A stretch of DNA of 64,000 nt from an uncultured Verrucomicrobiales bacterium (GTDB taxonomy: Bacteria; Verrucomicrobiota; Verrucomicrobiia; Verrucomicrobiales; DEV007). Both the position numbers and the translations under genes were made by a program. The notes under the pieces were generated by a model. That model saw only the letters and a list, made by a program, of their open reading frames with translations, made no database searches and was not told where the DNA came from. This document shows positions 9,176 to 17,676 of the stretch, piece by piece (the stretch's first letter is position 1; each line of letters opens with the position of its first letter). The stretch covers positions 31,390-95,389 of the forward strand of contig CALSSN010000010.1 in the NCBI GenBank assembly GCA_943789025.1. Direction: 5' to 3'.

Positions 9176-10698
9176 ATTCTCTCAGTAAAAAAGGCATCTG
9201 TTACCTCATCGGCGCCGGTCCTGGCGACCTCGGACTCATGACTCTGCGTGGACGCGAGTGCGTGGAAAAAGCCGATATCATCGTCTACGACTACCTCTGT
9301 AACCCGCAGATTCTCGGGTGGGCAAAGCCCGAGGCGGAGAAGATTTATGTGGGGAAAAAAGCCGGTGATCACACTCTCAGCCAGGAGGAGATAAACGCCC
9401 TCATCGTCGAGCGTACGGTAGCTGGAAAGATTGTGGCGCGCCTGAAAGGGGGCGATCCCCTGATCTTCGGGCGTGGAGGCGAAGAGGCTCAGGAACTCCG
9501 AGCCGCGGGCGTTGCCTTCGAGCTCGTTCCGGGGATCAGCTCGACCATCGCCGGCCCCGCCTACGCCGGCATTCCGGTCACCCACCGTGCCTGCAACACA
9601 CAACTTACCATCTTCACCGGCCACGAGGACCCCACGAAAGGAGATTCCACCGTCGACTATGGTCAAATTGCCCGAGCACCAGGCACCAAGGTCATGCTGA
9701 TGGGTGTCTCGCGACTGAGGAAGATCACTGCAGAGCTGATCGAGCAGGGCATGTCTGCGGACGAACCGGCTGCCCTCGTCCGCTGGGCAACCACAGGGCG
9801 CCAGCAGACGCTTGTGGCTACCGTTGGCACACTTGCTGAACAGGCGGAGAAAGCGGATTTCAAGGCCCCCTGCGTCTGTGTCATGGGGGAAGTTGTCAAC
9901 TACCGTCAGGAGATCAACTGGTTCGAGGAGCGCCCGTTGTTCGGAAAACGCATCGTCGTCACACGCACGCGAAAACAGGCGAGCACCCTCTCGAAACTCC
10001 TCATCGATCTCGGTGCCGATGTCATCGAACTTCCAACTATTAGGATCGATCCCGCACCGGATAAGGAAGACTTCTTCCGTCTCGTCCACGAGGCCCACTC
10101 CTACGACTGGCTCATTTTTACCAGCCCGAATGCCGTGGAGGCTTTTTTCGATGCCTTTTATCAGATCTTTGATGATGCACGTTCGATCGGCTACACCAGA
10201 ATCGCTGTCGTCGGTCCAGGGACGGAAAAGATGGTCAACCGCTATCACTTCGCGGTCGATCTCATGCCCGAAGAGGGAGACTATATTGCGGAAGGCCTCA
10301 CCCGCGCCTTCGACCGGGAAGGGGTTTCACTCGACAACCTGAAGTGTCTTTGGGTCAAAGGCGAGCAGACACGCGAGGTGATTGATCAATACATGAAGGA
10401 AAAAAGCGCCATTCTCGACCAGGCGATTGCCTACCGTACCGTGCCCGAAACCGATGATCCCACCGGAAGTCAGGCGAGGTTCAAGGAAGAAGGCGCTGAT
10501 ATTATCACCTTCACCAGCGCTCTTACCGTCGAGTGCTTTCTCGATCTCGGGCTCTCTGTCCCCGAGGGCTGCCTCATCGCAAGCATGGGACCGATTACTT
10601 CGGAGCAGATTCGTGAAAACAGTTACGAGGTCGATATCGAGCCTGCCCAGAGCACGATTCCCCAATTCGTCGACGCCATCGTCGACCATTTTGAGTAG
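9172..10698 (+). CDS. cobA-hemD: Fused uroporphyrinogen-III C-methyltransferase / uroporphyrinogen-III synthase
   Basis: 508 residues in two domains. Residues 1 to about 245 are a CobA-type SAM methyltransferase: GAGPGD at 14-19, then RLKGGDPLIFGRGGEEA and the PGISS loop. From about 258 (KRIVVTRTRKQA) to the end is a HemD synthase domain, with LIFTSPNAVEAFF and a final FTSALTVECFLDL segment. HemD cyclises hydroxymethylbilane to uroporphyrinogen III and CobA methylates that product toward precorrin-2 for siroheme or cobalamin. The fusion puts the branch point on one chain. It is the last gene of the hem operon and is followed by a 75-bp gap. Confidence 0.95.
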   Translation: MNSLSKKGICYLIGAGPGDLGLMTLRGRECVEKADIIVYDYLCNPQILGWAKPEAEKIYVGKKAGDHTLSQEEINALIVERTVAGKIVARLKGGDPLIFGRGGEEAQELRAAGVAFELVPGISSTIAGPAYAGIPVTHRACNTQLTIFTGHEDPTKGDSTVDYGQIARAPGTKVMLMGVSRLRKITAELIEQGMSADEPAALVRWATTGRQQTLVATVGTLAEQAEKADFKAPCVCVMGEVVNYRQEINWFEERPLFGKRIVVTRTRKQASTLSKLLIDLGADVIELPTIRIDPAPDKEDFFRLVHEAHSYDWLIFTSPNAVEAFFDAFYQIFDDARSIGYTRIAVVGPGTEKMVNRYHFAVDLMPEEGDYIAEGLTRAFDREGVSLDNLKCLWVKGEQTREVIDQYMKEKSAILDQAIAYRTVPETDDPTGSQARFKEEGADIITFTSALTVECFLDLGLSVPEGCLIASMGPITSEQIRENSYEVDIEPAQSTIPQFVDAIVDHFE

Positions 10699-10773
10699 CC
10701 GGCAGCAGACCGAAACGCTCAACGCTGGGGAACCGACTGCAGTCCAGAGATCGCTCTGCGTGAGCCCTTCTGC

Positions 10774-10915
10774 ATGACGCGGCGTGTGATCACATTGCCG
10801 TTTTGCGGTTCACGACCCTGAAGCTCATGCCACGGGCGAAGCCGCCGCCCCCGGGGCGGAAGTGCTGGACCCGGAGGAGAAAAAGAAAAACGAGGACTGG
10901 TTGGAGGGGTTTTAG
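10774..10915 (+). CDS. Possible 46-residue acidic protein with one frameshift (unrecognised)
   Basis: ATG at 10774 reads MTRRVITLPF and then runs into a stop, but deleting one T from the T4 run at 10801-10804 extends it as AVHDPEAHATGEAAAPGAEV and on to ...NEDWLEGF and TAG at 10913. The tail is rich in Glu, Lys and Ala and looks coding rather than random. No family is recognised. It follows cobA-hemD by 75 bp in the same direction and overlaps the ispE stop by four bases on the opposite strand. The repair is the same kind of single-base removal that restores better-known genes nearby, which is the main support. Without the repair there is no credible gene here. Confidence 0.4.
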
Positions 10916-11800
10916 TCTTCGGTAGTGACAGTTTTAGCTATGCGACGTGATGAGAAAGGGGAATTTGTGAGTGTCGAACAGCGCCGGATCCAAGTAGGTT
11001 CTCCGTAGCGTTCCCGTGCCAGAGGTTCCAGAGCCTCGCCGACAGACGGGTCTTCCAGAACCGCAAACACGGTTGATCCAGAGCCTGACATAAGTGCCGC
11101 TCTAACGCCTGACTGAGCTGCAAGCCACGCTTTGATTTCAGGGAGGACGAGGTGCTTCGCGAAGACTGGTCGCTCAAGGTCGTTGCTCATGATGCCCCAC
11201 GGCATTGCCTGAGGTGCATAGTTGATTCCTGGCAGTTCCTTCGATTCCTTCCACCTTCGGTAGGCCCACGGTGTGGAGACACCGAAAGCTGGCCTGATCA
11301 GGAGCAGAGGAAGAGATGGCATGGGTTCTGCTACGGGCGTGACCACTTCGCCCCGCCCCTGACAGTCGCAAACGCCGCCATTGAGGAAAAAGACGACATC
11401 CGATCCGATTGACGCAGCAAGAGCGGCGAGCTTTTCGGCTTTGAGCGGGTCCCCGTAGTTCGCATTGAGAGCACTTAGAGCAGTTGCTGCGTTTCCGCTT
11501 CCGCCCGCCAGTCCGGCTCCCGAGGGAATCTTTTTGTCCAGATGGATGGCTACACCGTCGGCAGATCCGGTTGCCTGGAAGAACGCCTCTGCGGCTTTCC
11601 AGACAAGGTTGTCGTTCCCGGTTGGAAGCTCCGGATCTGAAACAGGTGATGCGGATGCCTGCCTCTTTGGGGGTGACGGTTACTTGGTCGTAGATATCCA
11701 CCGGACACATTCGGGTCTCGATCTCGTGAAACCCATCCTCGCGGCACCCGAGGATGCGGAGCCAGAGATTCACTTTTGCCGGGGAGAGGTAAGTCGACAT
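10912..11800 (-). CDS. ispE: 4-diphosphocytidyl-2-C-methyl-D-erythritol kinase, broken by one frameshift as sequenced
   Basis: The N-terminal frame begins with MSTYLSPAKVNLWLRILG, the GHMP-kinase start, and continues to GIRITC. Deleting one base from the triplet at 11640-11642 (TTT on the coding strand) then restores SDPELPTGNDNLVWKAAEAF, the ATP-binding PSGAGLAGGSGNAA and the C-terminal MSGSGSTVFAV glycine motif. The corrected length is about 295 residues, normal for IspE. The enzyme phosphorylates CDP-methylerythritol in the MEP isoprenoid pathway and is usually essential, so a true null allele is unlikely. It is divergent from mutS with about 200 bp between the starts. Confidence 0.85.
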
Positions 11801-12006
11801 CCGTGATTCTAATCGTGGGTGCCTTCTTTTGCCACCCGAGAGCGTAGTCTCCGCGTGTCCTTTTTGCCTGCGGAAGGATAGGTTGAACTGCAGGCAGGCG
11901 AGAGGCGGCGTTGCGAGATGAGGTCACAGCGATTCAAGAACTAAGGGGTGGCACCCTCTCCAGATCTCTTGCCTCCTTCCGCCCCCGCCGCTATTCTCTT
12001 ATTTTT

Positions 12007-14580
12007 ATGGCGTCCGACGGAGGCAAGATGACCCCAATGATGAAGCAGTACCACTCCCTGCGGAGTGAACTGCCTGAAGACGTTCTGCTGTTTTTTCGCC
12101 TCGGTGATTTTTACGAGATGTTTTTTGAGGATGCGCAGCAAGCCTCCTCGATTCTCGATGTGGCGCTTACCAAGCGCAATGGAGTTCCCATGTGCGGCTT
12201 TCCATTCCACGCTGCGGAATCCTACATCGCCAAAATAATCAAGGCCGGAAGGAGGGTCGCCATCGGTGAACAAGTGGGCGAAGCGGTGCAGGGGAAAATT
12301 GTCAAACGCGAGATCCGCCAGATCGTCAGTGCCGGCACGGTCGACGATATCAACCTTCTGGAGGCCGAACGGGCAAACTACCTTGCTGCGGTCAGCTGCG
12401 ATCGCGGGCGTTTTGGCCTTGCGGTGCTCGACCTGACCACCGGCGAGTTCCGGGCTGCTGAATTCGCTGATCTTACTGCGCTCGACGATGAACTTGCTGC
12501 TCTCTCCGCGGCCGAAATTCTTCATGCCGACAACGACGAAAAAACCTTCCCTCACCTTATCGGAACTCCGCGAGCCGTTTCGTGTGACGGCTACACCTTT
12601 CTCTATGACCATGCTCGTCAGGTGCTCGTCGAGCACTTCAAAGTGCATTCACTCGACGGCTTCGGCTGCTCTGGCTTTGGTCCTGCAGTCGGTGCGGCTG
12701 GTGCGATCCTCAGTTACGTGACCCAGCAACTTCGGCGCGACGCCTCTCACGTCCGCTCACTGCGGGCCTATGCTCCGGAGGACTTTGTCCAGATTGACGC
12801 ATCTTCCCGCGCCAATCTCGACCTCGTCGACTCGCGCGCAGGGCAGAAGTTTTCTCTTCTCGCCGCCCTTGATCGCACAAAGACCCCGATGGGAGCACGC
12901 CTCCTGCGGCGTTGGATTCTGCACCCGCTCCGCCAGGTCGAAGCTCTCGTCGCCCGCCAGGAAGTCATCGCTTCCTGTCTCGAGGCTCCCATCGCCCTCG
13001 ACCAGCTTCGCAATTCCTTCGAAGGCATCCGCGACATCGAGCGCTGCCTCTCCCGCCTCAGTCAAGGCTCCGGCACCCCGCGTGATCTTCTCTCACTCGC
13101 CCTCTCTCTTGGCCGCGTCCCGGCTCTCCGGGAGCAACTCGTCACTTTGCGTCAGGTCCCTTCTCCCCTTGCTCTCGAGCTTGCTGAATTTCTGCCCGAC
13201 TTCACCGCTCTGGTCACCCTCATCAGTGAAGCTCTCGTCGATGAGCCTCCCGCCCTCCTGCGGGACGGGGGCGTCTTCCGCGAGGGCTATAACAGCGCAC
13301 TCGATGAACTCCGAAGTGCGTCCTCCGAAGGGAAAAAATGGATCTCCGACCTCCAGACCAGCGAAGCAGAATCAACTGGAATCAAATCGCTCAAGGTTAA
13401 ATACAATGCAGTCTTCGGCTACTTCATCGAGGTCACCAAAACCAACCTGTCTCTGGTTCCCGAAAGCTATCAGAGGAAGCAGACCACCGCGAATGCGGAG
13501 CGCTTCATCACACCTGAGCTCAAGGAAGTAGAATCAAAAATTCTTGGCGCCGACGAGCGTGCCAAGGCGCTCGAAACGACGCTCTTCACCGATCTCCGCA
13601 AGCAGGTTCTGGAACAGCTGTCAGCTATCCAGGAAGCCGCCGCAGCGCTCGCTACCGTGGATGTTCTCTGTGGTTTGGCGGAGACCGCTCGCCTCTATAG
13701 CTACTGCCGACCCCTTCTCAATGAATCTCTTAATCTCGTCATCAAGGACGGTCGCCACCCGGTCGTCGAGCAGGACGATGGTGCCGACCCGTTCGTTCCC
13801 AACGACCTTCATCTGGAACCTGAACGCTCGCGTCTCATTCTTCTGACCGGCCCGAACATGGCCGGCAAATCCACCTACATCCGGCAGGTTGCTCTGATCA
13901 CTCTGATGGCACAGATGGGCAGTTTCGTTCCTGCCGCGAGCGCAGAAATAGGCCTCGCTGATAGGATATTCACCCGGGTCGGTGCCAGTGACGATCTCGC
14001 TCGCGGGCAGTCGACGTTCATGGTTGAAATGAACGAGACCGCCCTCATCGTCAATACCGCTACCGAGCGCAGTCTTGTGATACTCGATGAGATCGGACGC
14101 GGCACCGCAACTTTCGACGGCCTTTCGATCGCCTGGAGTGTGGCTGAGCACCTTCACGATAGCATTCGCGCGCGCTCTCTCTTCGCCACCCACTACCACG
14201 AACTGACTGCGCTCACTCACGAGTGCGAGGGCGTTCGGAATTACAATGTCGCCGTCCGCGAGTGGAACGAGCAGATTATTTTCCTGCGCAAAATCGTCGC
14301 CGGAGCTGCCGACCGCTCGTATGGCATCCAGGTTGCCCGCCTCGCCGGCCTCCCCGACAGCATCATCATCCGTGCCAGACAACTGCTGGCCACCCTCGAG
14401 GAAGAGGCCGCGGCCACTGCGGTTTCAGCCACTGCTTCCCGAGCGAAAGCCGATACAAAACACGCACCCGCGGCCGTCGTTGAAGCTGGCACGGCTGCTG
14501 TGAAAAAAGCAAAGCCGAGTGAGCACAAGGACGACGAAAAGGACGGTCATGACGAAGTCCAACTTTCACTATTCTCTTAA
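12007..14580 (+). CDS. mutS: DNA mismatch repair protein MutS
   Basis: 857 residues from the ATG at 12007, which places the mismatch-binding motif GDFYEMF near residue 35 as in other MutS proteins; the frame is open upstream to 11911 without similarity. Domains run from mismatch recognition through connector, lever and clamp to the ATPase. The Walker A motif GPNMAGKSTYIRQV begins near residue 615, followed by DEIGRGTATFDGLSIAW and THYHEL. MutS binds mismatches and recruits MutL. The C-terminal tail is Ala/Lys-rich and ends in the beta-clamp-like motif QLSLFS. Its stop overlaps the stop of the convergent enoyl reductase gene. Confidence 0.97.
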   Translation: MASDGGKMTPMMKQYHSLRSELPEDVLLFFRLGDFYEMFFEDAQQASSILDVALTKRNGVPMCGFPFHAAESYIAKIIKAGRRVAIGEQVGEAVQGKIVKREIRQIVSAGTVDDINLLEAERANYLAAVSCDRGRFGLAVLDLTTGEFRAAEFADLTALDDELAALSAAEILHADNDEKTFPHLIGTPRAVSCDGYTFLYDHARQVLVEHFKVHSLDGFGCSGFGPAVGAAGAILSYVTQQLRRDASHVRSLRAYAPEDFVQIDASSRANLDLVDSRAGQKFSLLAALDRTKTPMGARLLRRWILHPLRQVEALVARQEVIASCLEAPIALDQLRNSFEGIRDIERCLSRLSQGSGTPRDLLSLALSLGRVPALREQLVTLRQVPSPLALELAEFLPDFTALVTLISEALVDEPPALLRDGGVFREGYNSALDELRSASSEGKKWISDLQTSEAESTGIKSLKVKYNAVFGYFIEVTKTNLSLVPESYQRKQTTANAERFITPELKEVESKILGADERAKALETTLFTDLRKQVLEQLSAIQEAAAALATVDVLCGLAETARLYSYCRPLLNESLNLVIKDGRHPVVEQDDGADPFVPNDLHLEPERSRLILLTGPNMAGKSTYIRQVALITLMAQMGSFVPAASAEIGLADRIFTRVGASDDLARGQSTFMVEMNETALIVNTATERSLVILDEIGRGTATFDGLSIAWSVAEHLHDSIRARSLFATHYHELTALTHECEGVRNYNVAVREWNEQIIFLRKIVAGAADRSYGIQVARLAGLPDSIIIRARQLLATLEEEAAATAVSATASRAKADTKHAPAAVVEAGTAAVKKAKPSEHKDDEKDGHDEVQLSLFS

Positions 14581-15581
14581 AGCTCGCGAAAGTTCAGCAG
14601 AACTTTGCCGCCGAGGCTCCCATCGCGCACACGACCGAGGGCGGCTTTTATCTCGGTGAAGGGAAAGCGAGCTGCCACTGGCAGCATGATTTCCCCTGCC
14701 AGCATCGCCTCTGCCACTGCGCTGAGAACTTCGTGGTATTCTTCCGAGCTGTGTTCACGGATCCATCGAGTCAGCCAGAACCCCTCAAGACGGAGTCCTT
14801 TGAAGAGCAGGAGTCCAGTCGGAACCTTGAGTGGCTTCCTCCCCATCGCGCCATAAGTCAGCATGGTGGCTTGCTCCCCCAGCAGGTTCATCACCCGCAG
14901 CGCACTGTCCCCGCCCACCCCATTGAATCCGAGAGACCCCCGCAGCTTGCCGAGCACCTCCTTCGCCTGCTCCAGACCTTCCTTTGAATCGAGAAAGACC
15001 CGGTTGGCCGCCGCCCCGGCGGCAACGCATTGTTCCCGTCCTTGCTCGCTGCGGACCAGGCTCACCACCTCGAGGCCGAAGCGCCGACCCAAACCGATCA
15101 CCGCAAGTCCCACACTCGAATTGCCGAGGTTCTGGATCACCATGGAACCCGCCGTCGGCTTGCCATAGCGGTGCAACATTATCCAGGCGGTCGGAGGGTT
15201 TACTTTGAGCATGGCCCCTTGTTCGGGATCGAGCTCGGAAGGCAGGACAAATACTTGGTCTCTGTCGAGGACTTGTTGCTGCTGCCAGCATCCTGCACCT
15301 GAGAGGACCGCCACTCGGTCGCCGACATGTATGTCGTGCACCTCCTGTCCGACCTGCAGGACCTCCCCGCTGCCTTCCATCCCTGCTGGTGCGGGGAAGG
15401 ACTTTGGCTTTAACCCGTAAGTGCCCTCCACGTAGTTGAAGTCGGCAGGATTTATCGGGGCGTGGAGTAAGCGTATGAGAATTTCACCCGAGTTGGGAGT
15501 GGCCACAGCGCAGTCTTCCAGCTCCAGCCGATCCACCGGATCCCCGAATTCATGGAAAACAACCCGCTGCCTTTTCATCAT
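14577..15581 (-). CDS. MECR/ETR-type 2-enoyl thioester reductase (zinc-independent MDR family)
   Basis: 334 residues of the medium-chain dehydrogenase/reductase superfamily without zinc-ligand cysteines. Features typical of trans-2-enoyl-CoA/ACP reductases (MECR/Etr1) are INPADFNYVEGTYGLKP near residue 55, the substrate-side KVNPPTAWIML, QNLGNSSVG at the NADPH site, and LTYGAMGRKPLKVPTG with EGFWLTRW toward the C-terminus. Such enzymes reduce the C2-C3 double bond of enoyl thioesters with NADPH, often as an alternative to FabI. Two adjacent Met codons (15581 and 15578) could start it. The gene ends by overlapping the mutS stop on the other strand. Confidence 0.8.
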   Translation of the reverse strand: MMKRQRVVFHEFGDPVDRLELEDCAVATPNSGEILIRLLHAPINPADFNYVEGTYGLKPKSFPAPAGMEGSGEVLQVGQEVHDIHVGDRVAVLSGAGCWQQQQVLDRDQVFVLPSELDPEQGAMLKVNPPTAWIMLHRYGKPTAGSMVIQNLGNSSVGLAVIGLGRRFGLEVVSLVRSEQGREQCVAAGAAANRVFLDSKEGLEQAKEVLGKLRGSLGFNGVGGDSALRVMNLLGEQATMLTYGAMGRKPLKVPTGLLLFKGLRLEGFWLTRWIREHSSEEYHEVLSAVAEAMLAGEIMLPVAARFPFTEIKAALGRVRDGSLGGKVLLNFREL

Positions 15582-15687
15582 CTGAAACCTTCCCTCATGC
15601 GACCACTTCTGTCCAGGATCGACCCTGCGTTCCAGACCTCAAATCCCGGAGTGGGCAAACCCCTTGCTGGCTGGAATCGATTCCAGG

Positions 15688-15797
15688 GAGGGTCTGATTC
15701 ATGGCGGTGCCCGTCCTTGTTGTCCGGATTCTGTGCGGAACTGCGCGAGGCGGAAGTGGATGAACGTCCACGACTAACGAGCGACAAAGCCACACCG
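15688..15797 (+). repeat. Dispersed hairpin-containing repeat, copy 1
   Basis: About 110 bp that match 63459-63580. The left flank (first about 48 bases, centred on a GGATTCTGTG end) is nearly identical in both copies, and the right flank ACGAGC(G/A)ACAAAGCC is shared. The middle differs in sequence, but in each copy it can fold: here GTGGA-TGAACG-TCCAC. Read on the minus strand, the conserved part contains an ATG followed by AATCAGACCCTC in both copies. It occupies most of the 423-bp gap between the enoyl reductase and floA; the rest of that gap shows no gene. It may be a REP-type or degenerate mobile element. Confidence 0.7.
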
Positions 15798-16004
15798 GAT
15801 GCGGGCAGCAACTTTCAAGGGCTTTTTGAGTGAGTCCAGAGCGCAGCGATGCTGATCTCAATCCAATTTCATTCCAAGTGGCGGGTGGAGTAATTGATCA
15901 GACCTTCCCTGGCGACCAGTTCACGAAAGGAACCGCGTCCCGCTGCCTGCCGAAAGTTGATTTTCCGCACTGGTCATTCCGACAGGGTCGGTTATTTTAA
16001 GGAC

Positions 16005-17045
16005 ATGCCTATTAATAGTGACAGCTTCATTGAACTTAGCCTCATCGGCCTCGCCATCGCGGTTCTGGTCATCGTGGTCATCGTCGTCTCGATGTTTTTC
16101 AAGACGTGGCTGCGGGCCAAACTTTCCAATGCCCCAGTTGCTTGGGGAAACCTGATCGGGATGTTTCTCCGGAAAGTGCCTTTTGGGAAGATCGTCGACG
16201 CTCGCATCACCGCGGTGAAAGCTGGTCTCCCTTACACTGCGGAAGAGCTCGAAGCTCACTACCTCGCTGGTGGTGACGTGGATGACGTCGTGCTCGCGCT
16301 GATCGCTGCTGACAAAGCCGGCATCCCTCTCGCCTTCGATCGTGCCTGCGCCATCGATCTGGCTGTCAAAGGGACCACCAAAACCGTTCTCGAAGCGGTT
16401 CGGACTTCCATCAACCCGAAGGTCATCGATTGCCCGGATTCGCATGCCGGCGGCCCGACCAAGATCACCGCGGTAGCCCGCGACGGCATCGCGGTGAATG
16501 TTCGTGCTCGGGTCACCGTGCGTACTGCACTCGATTCCTTCATAGGGGGTGCCACGGAAGAGACTGTCATCGCCCGCGTCGGCGAAGGGATCGTCACCTC
16601 TGTAGGATCCGCCGAGAGCTACAAGGCGGTGCTGGAAAATCCCGACTCAATTTCAAAGCTGGTCCTCTCTAAGGGAGTCGACGCTTCCACCGCATTCGAG
16701 ATCCTCTCGATCGACATCGCTGATGTCGATGTAGCGGATAACGTGGGAGCCCGTCTCCAGACCGAGCAGGCGGAAGCCGACAAGCGTGTGGCCCAGGCGA
16801 AGGCGGAAATGCGTCGTGCCGCAGCCGTTGCCGCTGAGCAGGAAATGAGCGCCCGCACTCAGGAAATGCGGGCCAAAGTGGTTGAAGCCGAGGCCCAGGT
16901 TCCGCAGGCCATCGCTGACGCTTTTCGCTCGGGTAATTTCGGTATCATGGACTATACGCGTTATCGCAACATCATTGCTGACACCGACATGCGCTCGTCG
17001 ATCGCCACCGACGGGGACACTGCGGGGAACGATAAGGGCGATTAG
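16005..17045 (+). CDS. floA: Flotillin-like protein FloA
   Basis: 346 residues from the ATG at 16005, which starts just before one long N-terminal membrane helix (residues about 9-28). An SPFH-type region with [16 protein letters not shown] follows, then [10 protein letters not shown], and an Ala/Glu-rich coiled segment ([20 protein letters not shown]) before the C-terminus. FloA proteins form membrane microdomain scaffolds. The frame is open upstream to 15894, but that part has no similarity and no hydrophobic signal. Two further genes follow within a few bases, ending with nfeD, the classic floA partner, which supports an operon. Confidence 0.93.
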   Translation: MPINSDSFIELSLIGLAIAVLVIVVIVVSMFFKTWLRAKLSNAPVAWGNLIGMFLRKVPFGKIVDARITAVKAGLPYTAEELEAHYLAGGDVDDVVLALIAADKAGIPLAFDRACAIDLAVKGTTKTVLEAVRTSINPKVIDCPDSHAGGPTKITAVARDGIAVNVRARVTVRTALDSFIGGATEETVIARVGEGIVTSVGSAESYKAVLENPDSISKLVLSKGVDASTAFEILSIDIADVDVADNVGARLQTEQAEADKRVAQAKAEMRRAAAVAAEQEMSARTQEMRAKVVEAEAQVPQAIADAFRSGNFGIMDYTRYRNIIADTDMRSSIATDGDTAGNDKGD

Positions 17046-17050
17046 AAGTC

Positions 17051-17659
17051 ATGGTTTTGCACCCTCATCTGGCCGCGATTGACGGTGAGGTCTTCACGGT
17101 CCTCATTTTTCTGCTCCTTTCCCTCTTCAGTTGGCTCAAAACAAAATTCTTCCCGCCAGAAAAAGAGAAAAAGAAAAAATCTGACGAAGCCGATCCACTG
17201 CGCGAAATTATCTGGCGCCGTCAGATGGGTGAGGAAAGTGTCCGCATGCCCTGGCAATCTCAGGCACGAGAAGCCCCACCCGAACCACCACGACGTCAAA
17301 CCCAGCGACCTTCGCCTCCGCCGGTCCCGCCTCCTTTCGCCAGTCCGCCGAGGAGGCACCAGGCGCTGAATCCGATCATCAATCGGGAACCGACGTATCC
17401 TACCCCGCCGCCGGTCCCGCCGCCATCGGCCATCCAGGTTGCTTTGGAGACTGAGCGACCGGAAATTTCAGCCGAGGAAGCCGAACTTGCCCGCCTTTTT
17501 GAGGGGGTTTCTAAGAGCCAGCATCGTGGAAAGCGCAGGCACCTTCGCGGACTTACTGCCATGCTGCGCCAACCTGCCTCCACCCGCAATGCCATCCTGC
17601 TCAGTGAGATTCTGAGTCCGCCGGTAGCGCTGCGCAATGAGCATTGCCTCCACCCGTGA
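17051..17659 (+). CDS. Proline-rich single-pass membrane protein of the floA-nfeD operon (unknown function)
   Basis: 202 residues. A hydrophobic stretch at about 15-30 (FTVLIFLLLSLFSWL) is followed by a Lys/Glu cluster and then a long Pro-rich linker (PPPVPPPFASPP and a second PPPVPPPSA). The end is a compact basic segment with ILLSEILSPPVALR. I recognise no enzymatic domain. A closing motif of the SEIL-xPP-ALR type recurs in small proteins of PVC bacteria as far as I recall. Start is 5 bp after floA stops and the end is 17 bp before the nfeD start, so co-transcription is near certain. It may link the microdomain scaffold to a partner. Confidence 0.7.
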   Translation: MVLHPHLAAIDGEVFTVLIFLLLSLFSWLKTKFFPPEKEKKKKSDEADPLREIIWRRQMGEESVRMPWQSQAREAPPEPPRRQTQRPSPPPVPPPFASPPRRHQALNPIINREPTYPTPPPVPPPSAIQVALETERPEISAEEAELARLFEGVSKSQHRGKRRHLRGLTAMLRQPASTRNAILLSEILSPPVALRNEHCLHP

Positions 17660-17676
17660 AGCTTCCACCCCATTGC

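Noticed and set aside
9052..10248. 398-codon frame opposite cobA-hemD
   Set aside because: Antisense shadow of a clear CobA-HemD gene in GC-rich DNA; no conserved motif.
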